From assembly GCA_009746045.1 (NCBI GenBank), contig RPFO01000016.1:1202104-1266103 (forward strand): DNA of 64,000 nt, written 5' to 3'. Both the position numbers and the translations under genes were made by a program. Numbering within the stretch: position 1 is the first letter of the stretch; each line of letters starts with the position of its first letter. The notes under the pieces were generated by a model. It worked only from the letters and a program-made list of their open reading frames with translations. It made no database searches and was not told the origin of the DNA. This document shows, piece by piece, positions 33,375 to 44,089 of the stretch. This stretch comes from Mesostigma viride. Lineage: Eukaryota; Streptophyta; Mesostigmatophyceae; Mesostigmatales; Mesostigmataceae.

Positions 33375-35426
33375 AATCGGATTTCTCTGAAAATAGTTTA
33401 TTAAACAGAATGCGGGAAAGAAAGGGCCGCCACAACCTTGTGGCTGTACATGCAGAGAGGCTTGTTAGACGAATGGGGACGACTTGTTGTTTACCGGGGA
33501 ATCCTACTGGCAACTAGCTTTGCCTTTTGTAAGTCAGGCGCCGTTTGTTTGAACGGCCGGCCATGTGTGGAATGCTGACGGAAGTTGCGTCAAAAAGCTG
33601 TAATAAAATCTGATGTAACCAGCACTCACCAATTGATTGGTGTGCTGCTTGGTTGGGTAGTGTGTTCAGGGTTGCATTCGAAGAGTACACATGGCCTGAC
33701 AGCTCAGACGTGTGACAGATGAGCTGGCTGGCTGAATTATTAAATTGTCAGCGTTAGGATATTTCTGGTTTTGCCGTTTTCCATTTTGACGGTAGGCTTG
33801 ATAAGCATGGTCGGCGGGTTGTGACCCGTAATTGTTTCTTTGAATGTGCTCACTGAAGCAGTATGAGCGGCCTCGCTGCTATGGCGGCGGGGCTAAAGAA
33901 AATTAGGCAAAGACCCCGTCCTTGCCTGCTATGAAGTCGCGGGCTTTGCGACTTCACGGCAGGTAGGGGCGGTTTGAACGGAACGGAAATTTCGCGTTAC
34001 CAATGTGCCAAGTGGTTCTGGTTGGCACCTTGCTGGGCAGCGTCTCGGTGGTCATAGAAAGTGGGCTGGGCGCCCCGCCCCGGCTGCTGGTAATTCCAGC
34101 AGCGGAGCCAATCATGTCGACTAAGAAGTCCGCAGCTAATGCGGAAACTGTGCGAAGGTCAATAGATTAATTTGGATTCCATGAGACTGCGCTGGTAGTC
34201 AGTCAGCGGCCCACCGCCTAGGGCGCTGCATGGCGCTGCCTTCGGCTTGGTGCGCGGCCCTTTTTTGTTATGGGCCAGCGAGGGATATAAGGGTGACGCG
34301 CGGCCGGCTAATTTCTTGCGTTCCGGAAGAAAATATATTTGCAAAATTCCCACAAAAGGAATCGAGTATCGGAAAGGCGTCTCGGCTGGCAGTGGCAGTG
34401 CCTGGCCTTGTCGTCTCTCCCTGCTCAGCACCCGGCAGGTAGCGGTTCAAACCCTGGTGGCGTCGGAATGCGAATTTTCTGGGTTTTTATCTGGAATAAT
34501 ATTTTGCTGAGGCGGCTCCGCGGATTCGCTAACCTTTTATCGTCGGGCCCCTTAGGGGGTTATTATAGCCTTGTGCGGGCTGAGTCGCCATGAAGGAGAT
34601 GTTGCGACACGCCCCACTTTGTGGTCTTTTTATGGAAGCGGCTACCCTCGAGGCTGCCTGGAAGAGGGGGGGGATTCTTCTTCTTTTCTTTGTTCACTGT
34701 TATTGGGGCAACAGTGATCCTATCAAGTTTTGTTTCCTGAACGGCGACAGTGCGGGGGAGGAGGGCAATGGCGCCAGGGACTGGGGTGGATCGGGGGGCT
34801 CTTGCTCCTGCATGCGAGGGAGACGAGATGACTACTTAAACCTGCCTTTGGCAGGGGCTCTACTCATTGTTTTCAATCAAATGCTGGTTTTCTTGGGAGC
34901 TCAAGTGTCATAATCGGATTTCTCTGAAAATAGTTTATTAAACAGAATGCGGGAAAGAAAGGGCCGCCACAACCTTGTGGCTGTACATGCAGAGAGGCTT
35001 GTTAGACGAATGGGGACGACTTGTTGTTTACCGGGGAATCCTACTGGCAACTAGCTTTGCCTTTTGTAAGTCAGGCGCCGTTTGTTTGAACGGCCGGCCA
35101 TGTGTGGAATGCTGACGGAAGTTGCGTCAAAAAGCTGTAATAAAATCTGATGTAACCAGCACTCACCAATTGATTGGTGTGCTGCTTGGTTGGGTAGTGT
35201 GTTCAGGGTTGCATTCGAAGAGTACACATGGCCTGACAGCTCAGACGTGTGACAGATGAGCTGGCTGGCTGAATTATTAAATTGTCAGCGTTAGGATATT
35301 TCTGGTTTTGCCGTTTTCCATTTTGACGGTAGGCTTGATAAGCATGGTCGGCGGGTTGTGACCCGTAATTGTTTCTTCCCACCCATCCCACCCTTGGGGG
35401 GCTCTTGCTCCTGCATGCGAGGGAGA
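33375..35426. mobile_element. Non-coding insertion with 466-bp direct repeats
   Basis: Positions 33375-33840 and 34912-35377 are equal-length, apparently identical direct repeats around a 1071-bp gene-free interior. They do not begin TG or end CA, and no primer site or target duplication is seen, so a classical LTR element is not proven. After the second repeat a 31-bp piece of the interior (GGGGGGCTCTTGCTCCTGCATGCGAGGGAGA-type, 34794 onward) recurs at 35395-35425, as if a second unit followed but lost about 950 bp. The interior has a strong stem-loop (33921-33970: TGAAGTCGCGGGC...GCGACTTCA inside CCTGC...GCAGG) and GCTGCTGGTAATTCCAGCAGC (34090-34110). Confidence 0.6.
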
Positions 35427-35584
35427 AAATGCAGTTTTGCCCCATTCTTCAACAAGGGTTTCATGACATAGTAGCATGGAAATCATTTCATTATACATTA
35501 TGTTTTACAATGCATGAAGCCACGAATGGGGCCACACCCTCATAATACAACCCAGGTCAACCATGCATCAATAATACATCATGT

Positions 35585-36560
35585 TCACATAATGGGGAAT
35601 GCCACATTCGGGGGCACGTTCTCAGTGCCCGTCGTGCCCCGAGCCAACCTCTTTCTTTTTTTCTTCTCTACCTCTGACAGGGGCCTGGGGACAATCTCAT
35701 CCACCAGCTTGTGGAGCGCCCTGATGTTGGTGACCTGCTGCAGCACCCCTACCCCCATGGCACGCTTGGCCACACCCTTGGCGCACGTGGAGGGGTGGGT
35801 GCGACCGTTGGTCATGGTTTTCATGTCACGCTTCTTCACTGCGTGCACGTGCTCCAGCGCCTGGCCAGAGAAGTACTGCAGGTTACCCCACTTGAGGATG
35901 GCTGCTGGCAGGTGGTCTACCGCTATGTGGTAGTAGAGGGTGAGGTTCTCGGCTGCGGTGGCTCTATAGCTAGGGCATCTGCCGCCTTGATGGCAGCTGC
36001 CTTGACCCTGTCAGCCACAGCTTGCCTAACTGGGCCACCCTCTACCTTATCATCCTCAAAAGGCCTGGCTACCTCCACCCAAAACTCCCTAAGGGCGTCC
36101 AGGGAGTCCTGCATGGCAGGGCGCATGTCGTGCTCTTCTGGGAACACTACGTCCAGCAGCTTGTCACCGCTGTTGAGCACCTTGTGGCACTCCCGACCTA
36201 TCACTGTCACCCTCTCGCTCAGGTCCCCCTTACCCTGCGTCTTCTTGCGTGCCTTCACCTGCTCAGGCTTGACATGGCACTCCACCTCCACCTTGAGCAT
36301 GTGCACTAGCCTCTCCTCATCCTTGGCCTGCACGTGGTCTAGCACTACCCGCTGCAGCCAGGTGGCCACCATGTTCAGCTCCATGTGGAGCAGGCAGAGG
36401 GTGACGTGGGTGAGGGGGATGTTAAAGATGGGGGGCCTACCAAAGAACTGCCCATAGTGGGCCTTGGCAAAGGCTGCACGTGCGGTGGGGTTGGGGGGCT
36501 CACTGTCCTTCTCGTCCTCCTCACACGTGAAGCACTCACCACACGCCGGGCAGTCGTATG
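35585..36560 (-). pseudogene. DDE-transposase-like protein, 3' part
   Basis: The minus-strand frame starts at the target duplication of the copia-class element and reads DCPACGECFTCEE, then FGRPPIFNIPLTHVTLCLLHMELNMVATWLQ. After a frame change near 35940 it continues LTLYYHIAVDHLPAAILKWGNLQYFSGQALEHVHAVKKRD to a stop at 35585. The CxxC pairs, LHMELN and the HI-xx-H...FSGQ-x-x-E-x-x-xxxxK arrangement recall a widespread but poorly named eukaryotic transposase group with GDG, CxxC and FSGQG motifs. It is the continuation of 44732-46163. Confidence 0.6.
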
Positions 36561-37204
36561 AGTTAGCATATTGGTGATGCAATATGCTAAGCATGTCATA
36601 CTTGAAGTGGCCTTTCCAACGCCGTGCTAAACGCCTCATTTGGACAAGGAACTTGAGAGTTATCAAGTCCCGAAGTAATGCCGCCGGACGCTACAGCAGT
36701 ACCAGGACTAAGGACACGTGAGGGACAGGGCACGTGGCAGTGTTGGGTGAACCATCACACGTTACGTGTCACAGGACCGACTGTCACTAGGAGGTGCTGT
36801 GGTCAATATTGGTTGATGGTACCAAGAATGTCACTGGACTTCAGGACTGGCAGTCCTGCAGGCCTGGGATGGACGGGTACTTGTCATGACGGATAAATCC
36901 AGAGCGTTACTGTCATTCATGGAAGGACAGACGTCCTGGATTGATGCAACCAAGGAAATTGACAGTGGCGGACCTGCCAAGGCGTGCAAGGCCTGGCAGC
37001 AATGGTGAGACCTAGAAAGGCTCGGACACAGCAGTGGCCAAGCGTCTTTTCCCAACACCGTCCGTGGGTACTGCCGCCTCAGGCTAGTGACCACAGGGTA
37101 GTGAGGCAACTGTGGTAAAGGTTAAAAGCCGCTGGTTGAAACCATGGCTCCATTCATCACATCTTGGGAAGACCAGAAACTCACTGATCCGCGTTCATCT
37201 AAAT
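36561..37204 (+). repeat. 5' LTR of copia-class element
   Basis: It begins with a perfect hairpin (TTAGCATATTG...CAATATGCTAA) and ends ...CATCTAAAT. The following CGTATTACAGTCTGG shows no obvious tRNA-Met primer site. Confidence 0.92.
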
Positions 37205-37228
37205 CGTATTACAGTCTGGTCGACGGAT

Positions 37229-38194
37229 ATGTCGAATTCGGACTCTGAAGCTAGGACAAACACCTTTGCGCGTGCAGCAACGGTAGCGGCGTCCAGTCCA
37301 GTACCCGCAGGAGGGCACGAGGACTCGGAGGAAGTGCGCCGAAATATTCGTGCGGTGTCGGCACCGGGCGAGTACGTCCGAGGAGCAGCCGAGCAGCTGC
37401 TGAGATTTCGCGAGGACCTCGCGGAAATCATCAGAAGGCTGCCAGCGTCTTGGCGGGCTGGCCACACAAACGCATTCGCGTTTGAGCAGGTGGTCACTCT
37501 GCTTTTGCAGATAATTGCCATAAGCCTCGGGGGTGCCCGAGAGATAAACGACCTTGTCGCCAATCTCCGCCTTGGGGACGACTACACCGGCGTGCCAAAC
37601 GTGGTGCAGGTCGCCCGGGACAGGCGGGAGGCCATCGTTCGTGGCAGTACGCAGGCGTTGGTGGCAGAGTGCCAGAATCTGGCGCACTCTGTCTTAGAGT
37701 TGACCAGAGGCGCTGCTGATCGTGTCTTCATTACTCTTAATCCCTTCTCCATCTACACTAGTCGGGATACTCCACATTCTCGCCGAGAGTTAAACCAGCT
37801 AAGTTTGACTGTCGACGTGGTTGGCGGTCGAGAGGTCTCAGCCGACGACGCCTTCTACGACTTCGTAGATCAGCCAGCAGGGGCGGTAGTACAGCCGGCC
37901 CAGAGGCGTCACGAGGGCGACGGCTCTCAGGAGGGCCGTGAGCAGGCGCAGCGGGACGAGCTTAATCGCTACCACATTGACGACAACGTTGGTTTAGGTG
38001 AGGCTCATTTGCTGAGGTGGGGGCGTTCTCGCTGGATACGTGATTACGCGTATGGTTTGAGGCTTCCGGTGGTTATTAGGCCTGTGCCTACTCACGACGA
38101 CCAGGGGCAGCCATTGAATCCGGTGGAGGGACCGTTCCACGAGCCAGCACCTGCACCGGTTGCAGGAGAAGCTTCGTCTGAAAACGAGGCTTGA
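37229..38194 (+). CDS. Unknown frame upstream of gag in the copia-class element
   Basis: ATG 37229 (MSNSDSEARTN) opens an intact 321-codon frame immediately inside the 5' LTR. I do not recognise a family. Visible features are an Ala/Val-rich N-terminus, a helical region (YVRGAAEQLLRFREDLAEIIRRL, then FEQVVTLLLQIIAISLGGAREIND), a run of Arg/Gln/Glu residues (about 245-270), and a Pro/acidic C-terminus. It is open over its whole length in a young element and its codon use is GC-rich, which argues that it is expressed. It could be an N-terminal gag-like protein or a captured gene. Confidence 0.6.
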   Translation: MSNSDSEARTNTFARAATVAASSPVPAGGHEDSEEVRRNIRAVSAPGEYVRGAAEQLLRFREDLAEIIRRLPASWRAGHTNAFAFEQVVTLLLQIIAISLGGAREINDLVANLRLGDDYTGVPNVVQVARDRREAIVRGSTQALVAECQNLAHSVLELTRGAADRVFITLNPFSIYTSRDTPHSRRELNQLSLTVDVVGGREVSADDAFYDFVDQPAGAVVQPAQRRHEGDGSQEGREQAQRDELNRYHIDDNVGLGEAHLLRWGRSRWIRDYAYGLRLPVVIRPVPTHDDQGQPLNPVEGPFHEPAPAPVAGEASSENEA

Positions 38195-38262
38195 GGGGGT
38201 GGAGGATAGGTGGAGAGTTTGCTGTTTTCTTGTTGCAAAGTTGGTCGCAGCCATTGTATATA

Positions 38263-39587
38263 ATGCCTAGGAGGGCAAGCCGGGGTGCGGCGACATTCGA
38301 GGAGCAACGGGAGCGAACGGCAGAGGAGGACATCGCCAGAGAGGAAGGGGAGGCGATGGAGGAGAGGGGCGTGGAGGCGCCAGCTGGGCAACCTATCCCA
38401 GAGATGGACCCCAGAGCCGGGAGAACACACAAGCGGTGGCGTGATGGGCAAGCTGAGGCGGAGAAAGTCAAGCGTGCCAGGCGACCTACGGAGGCAGTGG
38501 TGCTCACAACGCCTGGTGAGGAGGACGCCATCGTCACCCCAGGTGTGCGTGCTGCAAAGCAAGCTGCTGTTCACGATAGGGTGTCTGGTATGTTGCCCGA
38601 GCGTTTGGAGGCTAGGATTGACCCTCCCCAGGCACCACCAGTGCGTGTGGGGAGTGTGTTGCCTGGCACCCGTCCATTTTCTGATGCTGTGACAGTCATG
38701 AATGGGCAGAAAGCGCTCAACCCTCCCTGAAGCAAGACAACCTGGATAAATGGCTTGATGACATGAAGCTAGTCGTGGGCTCTGTCGCAGCAGGTGTGGA
38801 TATTGTCAGGGTGTTTCACTCTTCCACCGCAAACAAGGGGTCGTCTGAAAGGGTCAATGACATGGCTAGGCATGCTCTGAAAGAGGGGCACACTTGGCTG
38901 CAGTTCCTAGATGACATCAAGGAGGAGTTTTCTGACAGGGTTCACAATCTCACCATGGAAAAGAAGAGAGAATTTGATGAGTTTGAGATCAAGGGTGAGG
39001 TGGCTGCTGAGCTGGCCAGGTTTGAGTTGATCGTGGAGGCAGGCAAGAAGCAGGGCTTCAGTGTGACAGTCAGGGCAGCAGCAGACCACTTCTTTGATAA
39101 GATGGGCTTGTCAGAGGAAGGTAGGGCTACTGCTAGGCAGCTCTGTGATCTCACTGATGGCACCTGGGGGGCTCTGAAGCGTGTGATACTAAACTTCAGG
39201 ACCCGGGTCCCTACCTGCAAGGGTATCAGTTCTCAGGGAGGGTCAGCGTCTCAGGCTAGCCAGGGCAAGAACCGTACCCCATCTGGGACACGGTATGGTA
39301 GCAGGAGAAGGAAGCAGGCCCAGAAGGAGCAGAACCAGGGTGGTGGAGGAGGTCAGCAGGGGAACCAGAATCAGGGGAACCAGTCTGGCAACCGTAACAG
39401 CCATCAGCAGGGTAAGGGTGGTGGCCAGGGGCAGAATAACAATCAAGCCTCAGGCAACCAGAACAAGCAGGACAGCAAGGCCCCAGGGGGAGGGTCTGGC
39501 AAGAGCAAGTGTTTTGCTTGTGGCAAGGAAGGTCACTGGAAGAGGGATTGCCCAAACAAGAAGAAGGGGCAGTCTGATCAGAAGTGA
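38263..39587 (+). CDS. gag: gag of copia-class element (one frame change; ends in UGA CUAG)
   Basis: ATG 38263 (MPRRASRGAATFEEQ) starts a charged region. The frame changes near 38700 and continues AQPSLKQDNLDKWLDDMKLVVGSV, so the two open pieces probably form one gag of about 440 residues. The C-terminal part is Gly/Gln/Asn-rich and carries a CCHC knuckle (CFACGKEGHWKRDC). The stop is TGA at 39585-39587 followed by CTAG, and pol continues in the same frame. The 38700 frame change may be a mutation or an assembly error; I see no convincing slippery heptamer. Confidence 0.78.
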
Positions 39588-41786
39588 CTAGTGAAGCAGT
39601 CCCGTGTACATAGTGAGACACCCTGTGGGGACACAGCTTCACATGTAAATAAATCTGGGCAGGGTGCCACCTCTGATCAGCACCAGGGGTGTACTGATGT
39701 TCTCATTCCACAAGATTGCATGCATGCTGCAGCACAACAATCCCCTCAACTGTCAACAGGTGGAGGGTCCCCAGACAGGGTTGGCTCTGGGAGCCTAGAT
39801 GCTCTGCTGGGAGGGTCTGCTGGGTCCTCTGGATCCAAGATGCAGAAGGTGGATGTTGCGTCCTCACACGCAGGGCCCGTCCAGGCGTCTTCCCAGGTGC
39901 GTAATCTGGCTAGGCAACTGAGCTACACGGATGCTGGACGCAGGCTGCACAATATCTTTGGTCACACAGCCATGGCTGAGATGTTTGGTTGGAAGATTGG
40001 AGATGAGCCACTGAGGGAAGCATGCAGGGCTGCAGCTGAGCAATGTGCTTGTAAGGAGAATGCTGCCAAGAAGCCAAGGTCCCATGCTAGGGAGCCTGCC
40101 AGGGAGAAGGGGGACATCCAGGTAGACGTCCAGCATATCAGGGGCTTATACATTTTGGTGGCAGTGGACAGATTTAGCAGGTACAGGCTGCTCCAGATTC
40201 TGCCAGATATGAAGGGGAATACCCTGCTGCTGGGCTTGCAGACTCTCTTACCAGGCTTTGGGGTGTACAAGACAGTACAGGCTGATATTCAGTTTGAGTG
40301 CCTACTGTCACAGCAGGAGCAACTGCCATGCAAGCTGCTGGTCACGCCCAGGGAGAGCCATGGACAGCAAGGTGCTGTGGAGAGATCCATCAGGGAGGTC
40401 AAGACCGTAGTGCTGGCAGAACCTAAGGTGCCACTGGTAGCATCTGCTTTGGAGAGGGCAGTGTGGACCAGGCAGGTGGAAGAACAGTTGAACCTCAGAA
40501 TAAACTACTATTATGACGGGGTGGCTGTCAATCCTGTAGCACTGCAGTTTGGGATGCTAGCCCAGGAAGTGGTCCAGGCATGCTTGAGGAAAGCAGACAG
40601 GGTGTTTGCTCAGTTGAGACGCAAGGATAGGGGCTGGAATGTGCTGAGGCCTCAGGTGGGGCTGAAGGTCAGAATGTGGAAGGAGCCATCAATGCAGGGC
40701 AAGAGGGGCAAGTGGCAGAACGGGGTGGTGACCTGTGTGGAAGATGCCAATCGTTCCTGCCTTGTGGCCTTGGAGAGTAATCCCAGGCATGTTTACAGGT
40801 TGAGCTGGGCCAACGTCAAGGAACGCAAGCCACATGCAATCTGGCCTGCAGACGGGCCTGGACCCCAGTGTTGGCTGGAGGGCCAGGTTAAGGACCAGGT
40901 AGTTGATGTGCCTGTCACTGACGTGGGAGGTGGCTATCCCTCTGATGATGATGAGGTGCAGGAGGCAACTGCATCACCTGTGGTGGAGCCAACGGGGGCT
41001 GGGCCTGCACCAGGGTCCAAGAGGCCACTCATGGCAGACATTGTCCGGTCGCTCATGTTCAACAAGCACAAGGATCCCAAGGTATCTAAGTTGACTGAAT
41101 GGGGTTCTTGCTGGGCTGCTACCCTAGAAGTGGATACTAACTCAGAGGTGTCTATCATCAGGGTGGAGGATGCTCAGGGCCTGAAGGTGAATAAGGCTGG
41201 CTGCAGGGCAGTGAGTGACTTTACGGGCACTGTAACAATGAAGATCCTAGGGGAAGTGACTGTGCCTATCCTGGGTGTCCCCACTGCGTTCTGTGTGGTG
41301 GAAGGGTACCAGGGGCCTGCCATTTTGGGCCAGAATTTCTTGTGCATGCCAGGAGTGACTCTGTCAGCAGATGAGCTTGCACTAGAAGGTCATGGCAGTT
41401 TGCCCCTCCAGAGATATCACTACTCCAAGGGTCTAGCTGTGGCAGTCAAGGCTGTGAAGGGGCAGCAGAGTGTGGGGCCTGAAGGCAAGGAGCCCATTGC
41501 TGAGGACTTGTTGATCATCCCAACCACCCTAGATCCACGGGACTTGGGGGTGCACAAGTACCAGATTGCTGGTCACAGTCCTATTTCCTGGCACCAGTTG
41601 GTAGAGTTGATGCAAAGCCCCAAGATGGCTAAGGCATGGATTCTAGGGTTTGTCTCCAGTGGGCATGACTGGATAGTGTCTAACTGTGCTGAGCCTGTGG
41701 ATGAGTTGCCCAGGGAGCATCAGTTGCTAAGGCTCTTGTTTGTGCTCAAGCTGAAGGAGATAGACGGGTGCAGGTGCCACATGTGA
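39588..41786 (+). CDS. pol: pol part 1: integrase and protease-like domain (reached by UGA readthrough)
   Basis: This frame is open directly after the gag TGA and is in phase with gag. Integrase: HHCC-like module (RLHNIFGHTAMAE, then CACKEN), core acidic residues in IQVDVQHIRG and VQADIQFECL, and Glu in GQQGAVERSIR. By my count 31 residues separate the second Asp and the Glu, rather than the usual 35. Downstream, LEVDTNSEVSIIRVED and AILGQNFLCMPG look like the two halves of a retroviral-type aspartic protease, with DTN where D[ST]G is expected. Protease after integrase and before RT is not the usual copia order (protease, integrase, RT). The frame stops at 41786 and overlaps the RT frame by about 19 bp. 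Confidence 0.8.
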   Translation, partial: LVKQSRVHSETPCGDTASHVNKSGQGATSDQHQGCTDVLIPQDCMHAAAQQSPQLSTGGGSPDRVGSGSLDALLGGSAGSSGSKMQKVDVASSHAGPVQASSQVRNLARQLSYTDAGRRLHNIFGHTAMAEMFGWKIGDEPLREACRAAAEQCACKENAAKKPRSHAREPAREKGDIQVDVQHIRGLYILVAVDRFSRYRLLQILPDMKGNTLLLGLQTLLPGFGVYKTVQADIQFECLLSQQEQLPCKLLVTPRESHGQQGAVERSIREVKTVVLAEPKVPLVASALERAVWTRQVEEQLNLRINYYYDGVAVNPVALQFGMLAQEVVQACLRKADRVFAQLRRKDRGWNVLRPQVGLKVRMWKEPSMQGKRGKWQNGVVTCVEDANRSCLVALESNPRHVYRLSWANVKERKPHAIWPADGPGPQCWLEGQVKDQVVDVPVTDVGGGYPSDDDEVQEATASPVVEPTGAGPAPGSKRPLMADIVRSLMFNKHKDPKVSKLTEWGSCWAATLEVDTNSEVSIIRVEDAQGLKVNKAGCRAVSDFTGTVTMKILGEVTVPILGVPTAFCVVEGYQGPAILGQNFLCMPGVTLSADELALEGHGSLPLQRYHYSKGLAVAVKAVKGQQSVGPEGKEPIAEDLLIIPTTLDPRDLGVHKYQIAGHSPISWHQLVELMQSPKMAKAWILGFVSSGHDWIVSNCAEPVDELPREHQLLRLLFVLKLKEIDGCRCHM

Positions 41787-43126
41787 GGCCAGTTGTGACT
41801 GAGTACCATGGCACGGGGGAGCTGACAGATGAGGAGTTGTATACGCCTGGGATGCTGCATGATACCTGGAGGATTGTTCTGTGTATATATCTGTCTTTCC
41901 TGGTCAAGGGCATTGCGTACAGCTCTGTGCTGATTGATTTCAAGAGGGCTTTTCTCAAGGGTGATGTGGAGCAGGCCAAGGAGACGTGGCGTGATATCCC
42001 TCCCTTCTTTGTAACAGTGCCCAAGGTGTGGAGAGCAGAGATCAAGTCAAAATATCTCAGAATACTCAAGGGTTTGGAGGGTCTCAGGTCCAGCCCTATC
42101 ATCTGGAGAAAGAGCCTGGAAAAGTTTCTGAAAACTCACTGTGGCTTTACTGTGTCTCCAGTTGATCCTTGCTTGTTCCAGAGTACTCATGAAGGGTTGC
42201 CTGTGTTTGCATCTCTGCATGGAGATGACCTGCACCTTTTAGGGCCTCCTGAGTGGGTGGATTCAGTACTGTCCAAGATCCAGAAGAGGTTTGAGTTAGG
42301 AAAGGTCCAGCACATGAAGCAGGATGAGCCCATGGTGTTTTGTGGAATGCAGGCCACGCTGATCAAGAGGGCAGGTACTTGGTTTATCAAGATGGAGGGT
42401 GGCAACAACTATCCTCAGCAGATCATTGATGCCCTCCAGCAGCCCATTACCCAGGCCAGGTGTGCCACAATCAGGGGAATGTTGGCTTGGCTAGCTAGCA
42501 TTTGTGCCCCAGATTTGTTGGTGCTGAGTAGGCTCACAGATGCTCAGCTGGTTGAGGTAGGGGCAGAGCAGGTGGTTGAGTCTGTCAGGAGCTCACCTCC
42601 ACTCATACTGGCAGCTGTGGACTTGTACAAACCACTCAACATGGTGCTTTTTGTGGACAGTTCCATGGACAGCAGGAAGGTGACGGATGTCAGGGGTAGG
42701 GCAGCAGCACTCATTACACTACAACAGGAGCACACTTCTCTGGTCAGCTGGTACAGTAGGTTACAGAACAGGGTGACGCCCAGCAGTGACATTGCTGAGT
42801 GCAGGGCAATATGTGAGGGGCTACACACTGCTCTTTACCTCAGGGAGTTATTCTACCAGCTCTGTCAGGTAGCTTCCTGTAGCTTGCAGCTGCACACACT
42901 GGTCAAGACAGACAGCATGGGCATGGTGCAGTTTGTGCACAGACAGCTCGCCAGGAGCAGGGATCTGGATTATTTGTTGCTGAAGGAGATGTCTTACCTT
43001 GCTCATCTTGAACATGTGCCTGGTGTTGACAACCCAGCAGACGCCCTCACCAAGCTGGAGAGCAAGGCTGAGCTACAATACCCTGTGCTCAAAGGGCTCA
43101 TGTACCCCTTTTCTGGTGGGACTTGA
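41768..43126 (+). CDS. pol: pol part 2: reverse transcriptase and RNase H
   Basis: An open 452-codon frame, shifted -1 relative to integrase. RT motifs are VLIDFKRAFLKGDV (copia-type xMDVKxAFLxG), PVDPCLF and catalytic LHGDDLHLL, with HGDD in place of the usual YVDD. RNase H: LFVDSSMDSRK, SSDIAECRAICEGLHTALYLRELF, LVKTDSMGMVQFV and HVPGVDNPADALTK, in the order seen in copia pol. No ATG is present at the upstream end, so expression would need -1 frameshifting or the break is a mutation. The RNase H region matches the relic at 24318-26361. Confidence 0.86.
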   Translation: MQVPHVRPVVTEYHGTGELTDEELYTPGMLHDTWRIVLCIYLSFLVKGIAYSSVLIDFKRAFLKGDVEQAKETWRDIPPFFVTVPKVWRAEIKSKYLRILKGLEGLRSSPIIWRKSLEKFLKTHCGFTVSPVDPCLFQSTHEGLPVFASLHGDDLHLLGPPEWVDSVLSKIQKRFELGKVQHMKQDEPMVFCGMQATLIKRAGTWFIKMEGGNNYPQQIIDALQQPITQARCATIRGMLAWLASICAPDLLVLSRLTDAQLVEVGAEQVVESVRSSPPLILAAVDLYKPLNMVLFVDSSMDSRKVTDVRGRAAALITLQQEHTSLVSWYSRLQNRVTPSSDIAECRAICEGLHTALYLRELFYQLCQVASCSLQLHTLVKTDSMGMVQFVHRQLARSRDLDYLLLKEMSYLAHLEHVPGVDNPADALTKLESKAELQYPVLKGLMYPFSGGT

Positions 43127-44089
43127 AGTCCAGCCTTTGCCAGTTGGTGGCTGACCAGTGCTGTTGTCCCCAGGGGGGAGGGCAACAGGTAGCCTACCTG
43201 TCACCAAGCAGGTAGAAGGCTCAACAGGAGCAAGCTCTTCCTGTAAAGGATTAGCACAGTGGGATGCCTTTGGCCTCGGGCAGTTAGGCCATGACAGGGC
43301 AGGCCATGTTGAGAGTTCTTCCAGGTTGTTTGTATATATCTCTCTTGTTTAGTTTTCTTTAGCTGTGAATAAGTGACAACCTTGGATATTATGGTGTTGT
43401 AACCTGACAGTTGGGCCTTGCTGGTGCAGGCTGGTCCACTGGGAACACTCAACATTGGTTTTGGTGGATATTCTATAATAAAACATAATCATGTTGTATG
43501 CCAATCTCTCTTGTTGTCTGTCATGTGACCAGGTTAAGTTTAACCTGGGGTTCTGGGGTAGGGTTCGATTCCCTAGTTGAGCCACAGCCTGGTATGTATG
43601 ACTCCTGGGCTTTAACACCCAGTGATGACATGGGCTCCCCATCAAGCAGTGGCACAGTGGTGTTGAAGTGGTTTCCATTGGTGAACATTTGGATGGATGA
43701 TGCCTGGAACGCTCGGGGCGGGCGCCATGAAACGGGCGCCAGTGATAACTGGGAAGACCAGGAACTCACTGTAATACGTTTCCTGTAGTCAGGGCCTCTC
43801 ATTCAGATATCCAGGATATGTTGCCTAAGGAATATTCAATATCCTCCTTTAAGCCCAAGCCAAGGTACAGTTGCAAAAGAAAGGGTTGGGGATGACCTGC
43901 AGGTCAAGTTAATGATCAGATGGCAGGGTTGAACCATAGATCCCTAAGAAGGATACCATTAAGGTGGCAAAAGGGGTGCTCATGAGGCTTATTATAAGTC
44001 CAGGGTAACCAGGTGTCCATTTCACAAGGCAGCAAGGAATGGGTTGGTCATGGTGTGAAGCTTGCAGCTCCAAAACAAGAAAGGGTTGG

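Noticed and set aside
34085-34115. rRNA-like words (GGTAATTCCAGCAGC)
   Set aside because: The resemblance to an 18S rRNA phrase is limited to about 10 bases and is explained by a local perfect stem-loop (GCTGCTGG...CCAGCAGC).
33375-35377. Classical LTR retrotransposon with 466-bp LTRs
   Set aside because: The ends are not TG...CA, there is no primer site or polypurine tract, and I found no target duplication, so it is listed as an unclassified direct-repeat element.
36022-36457. Plus-strand frames opposite the transposase 3' part
   Set aside because: They are complements of a minus-strand frame with clear CxxC and LHMELN motifs and carry no independent evidence.
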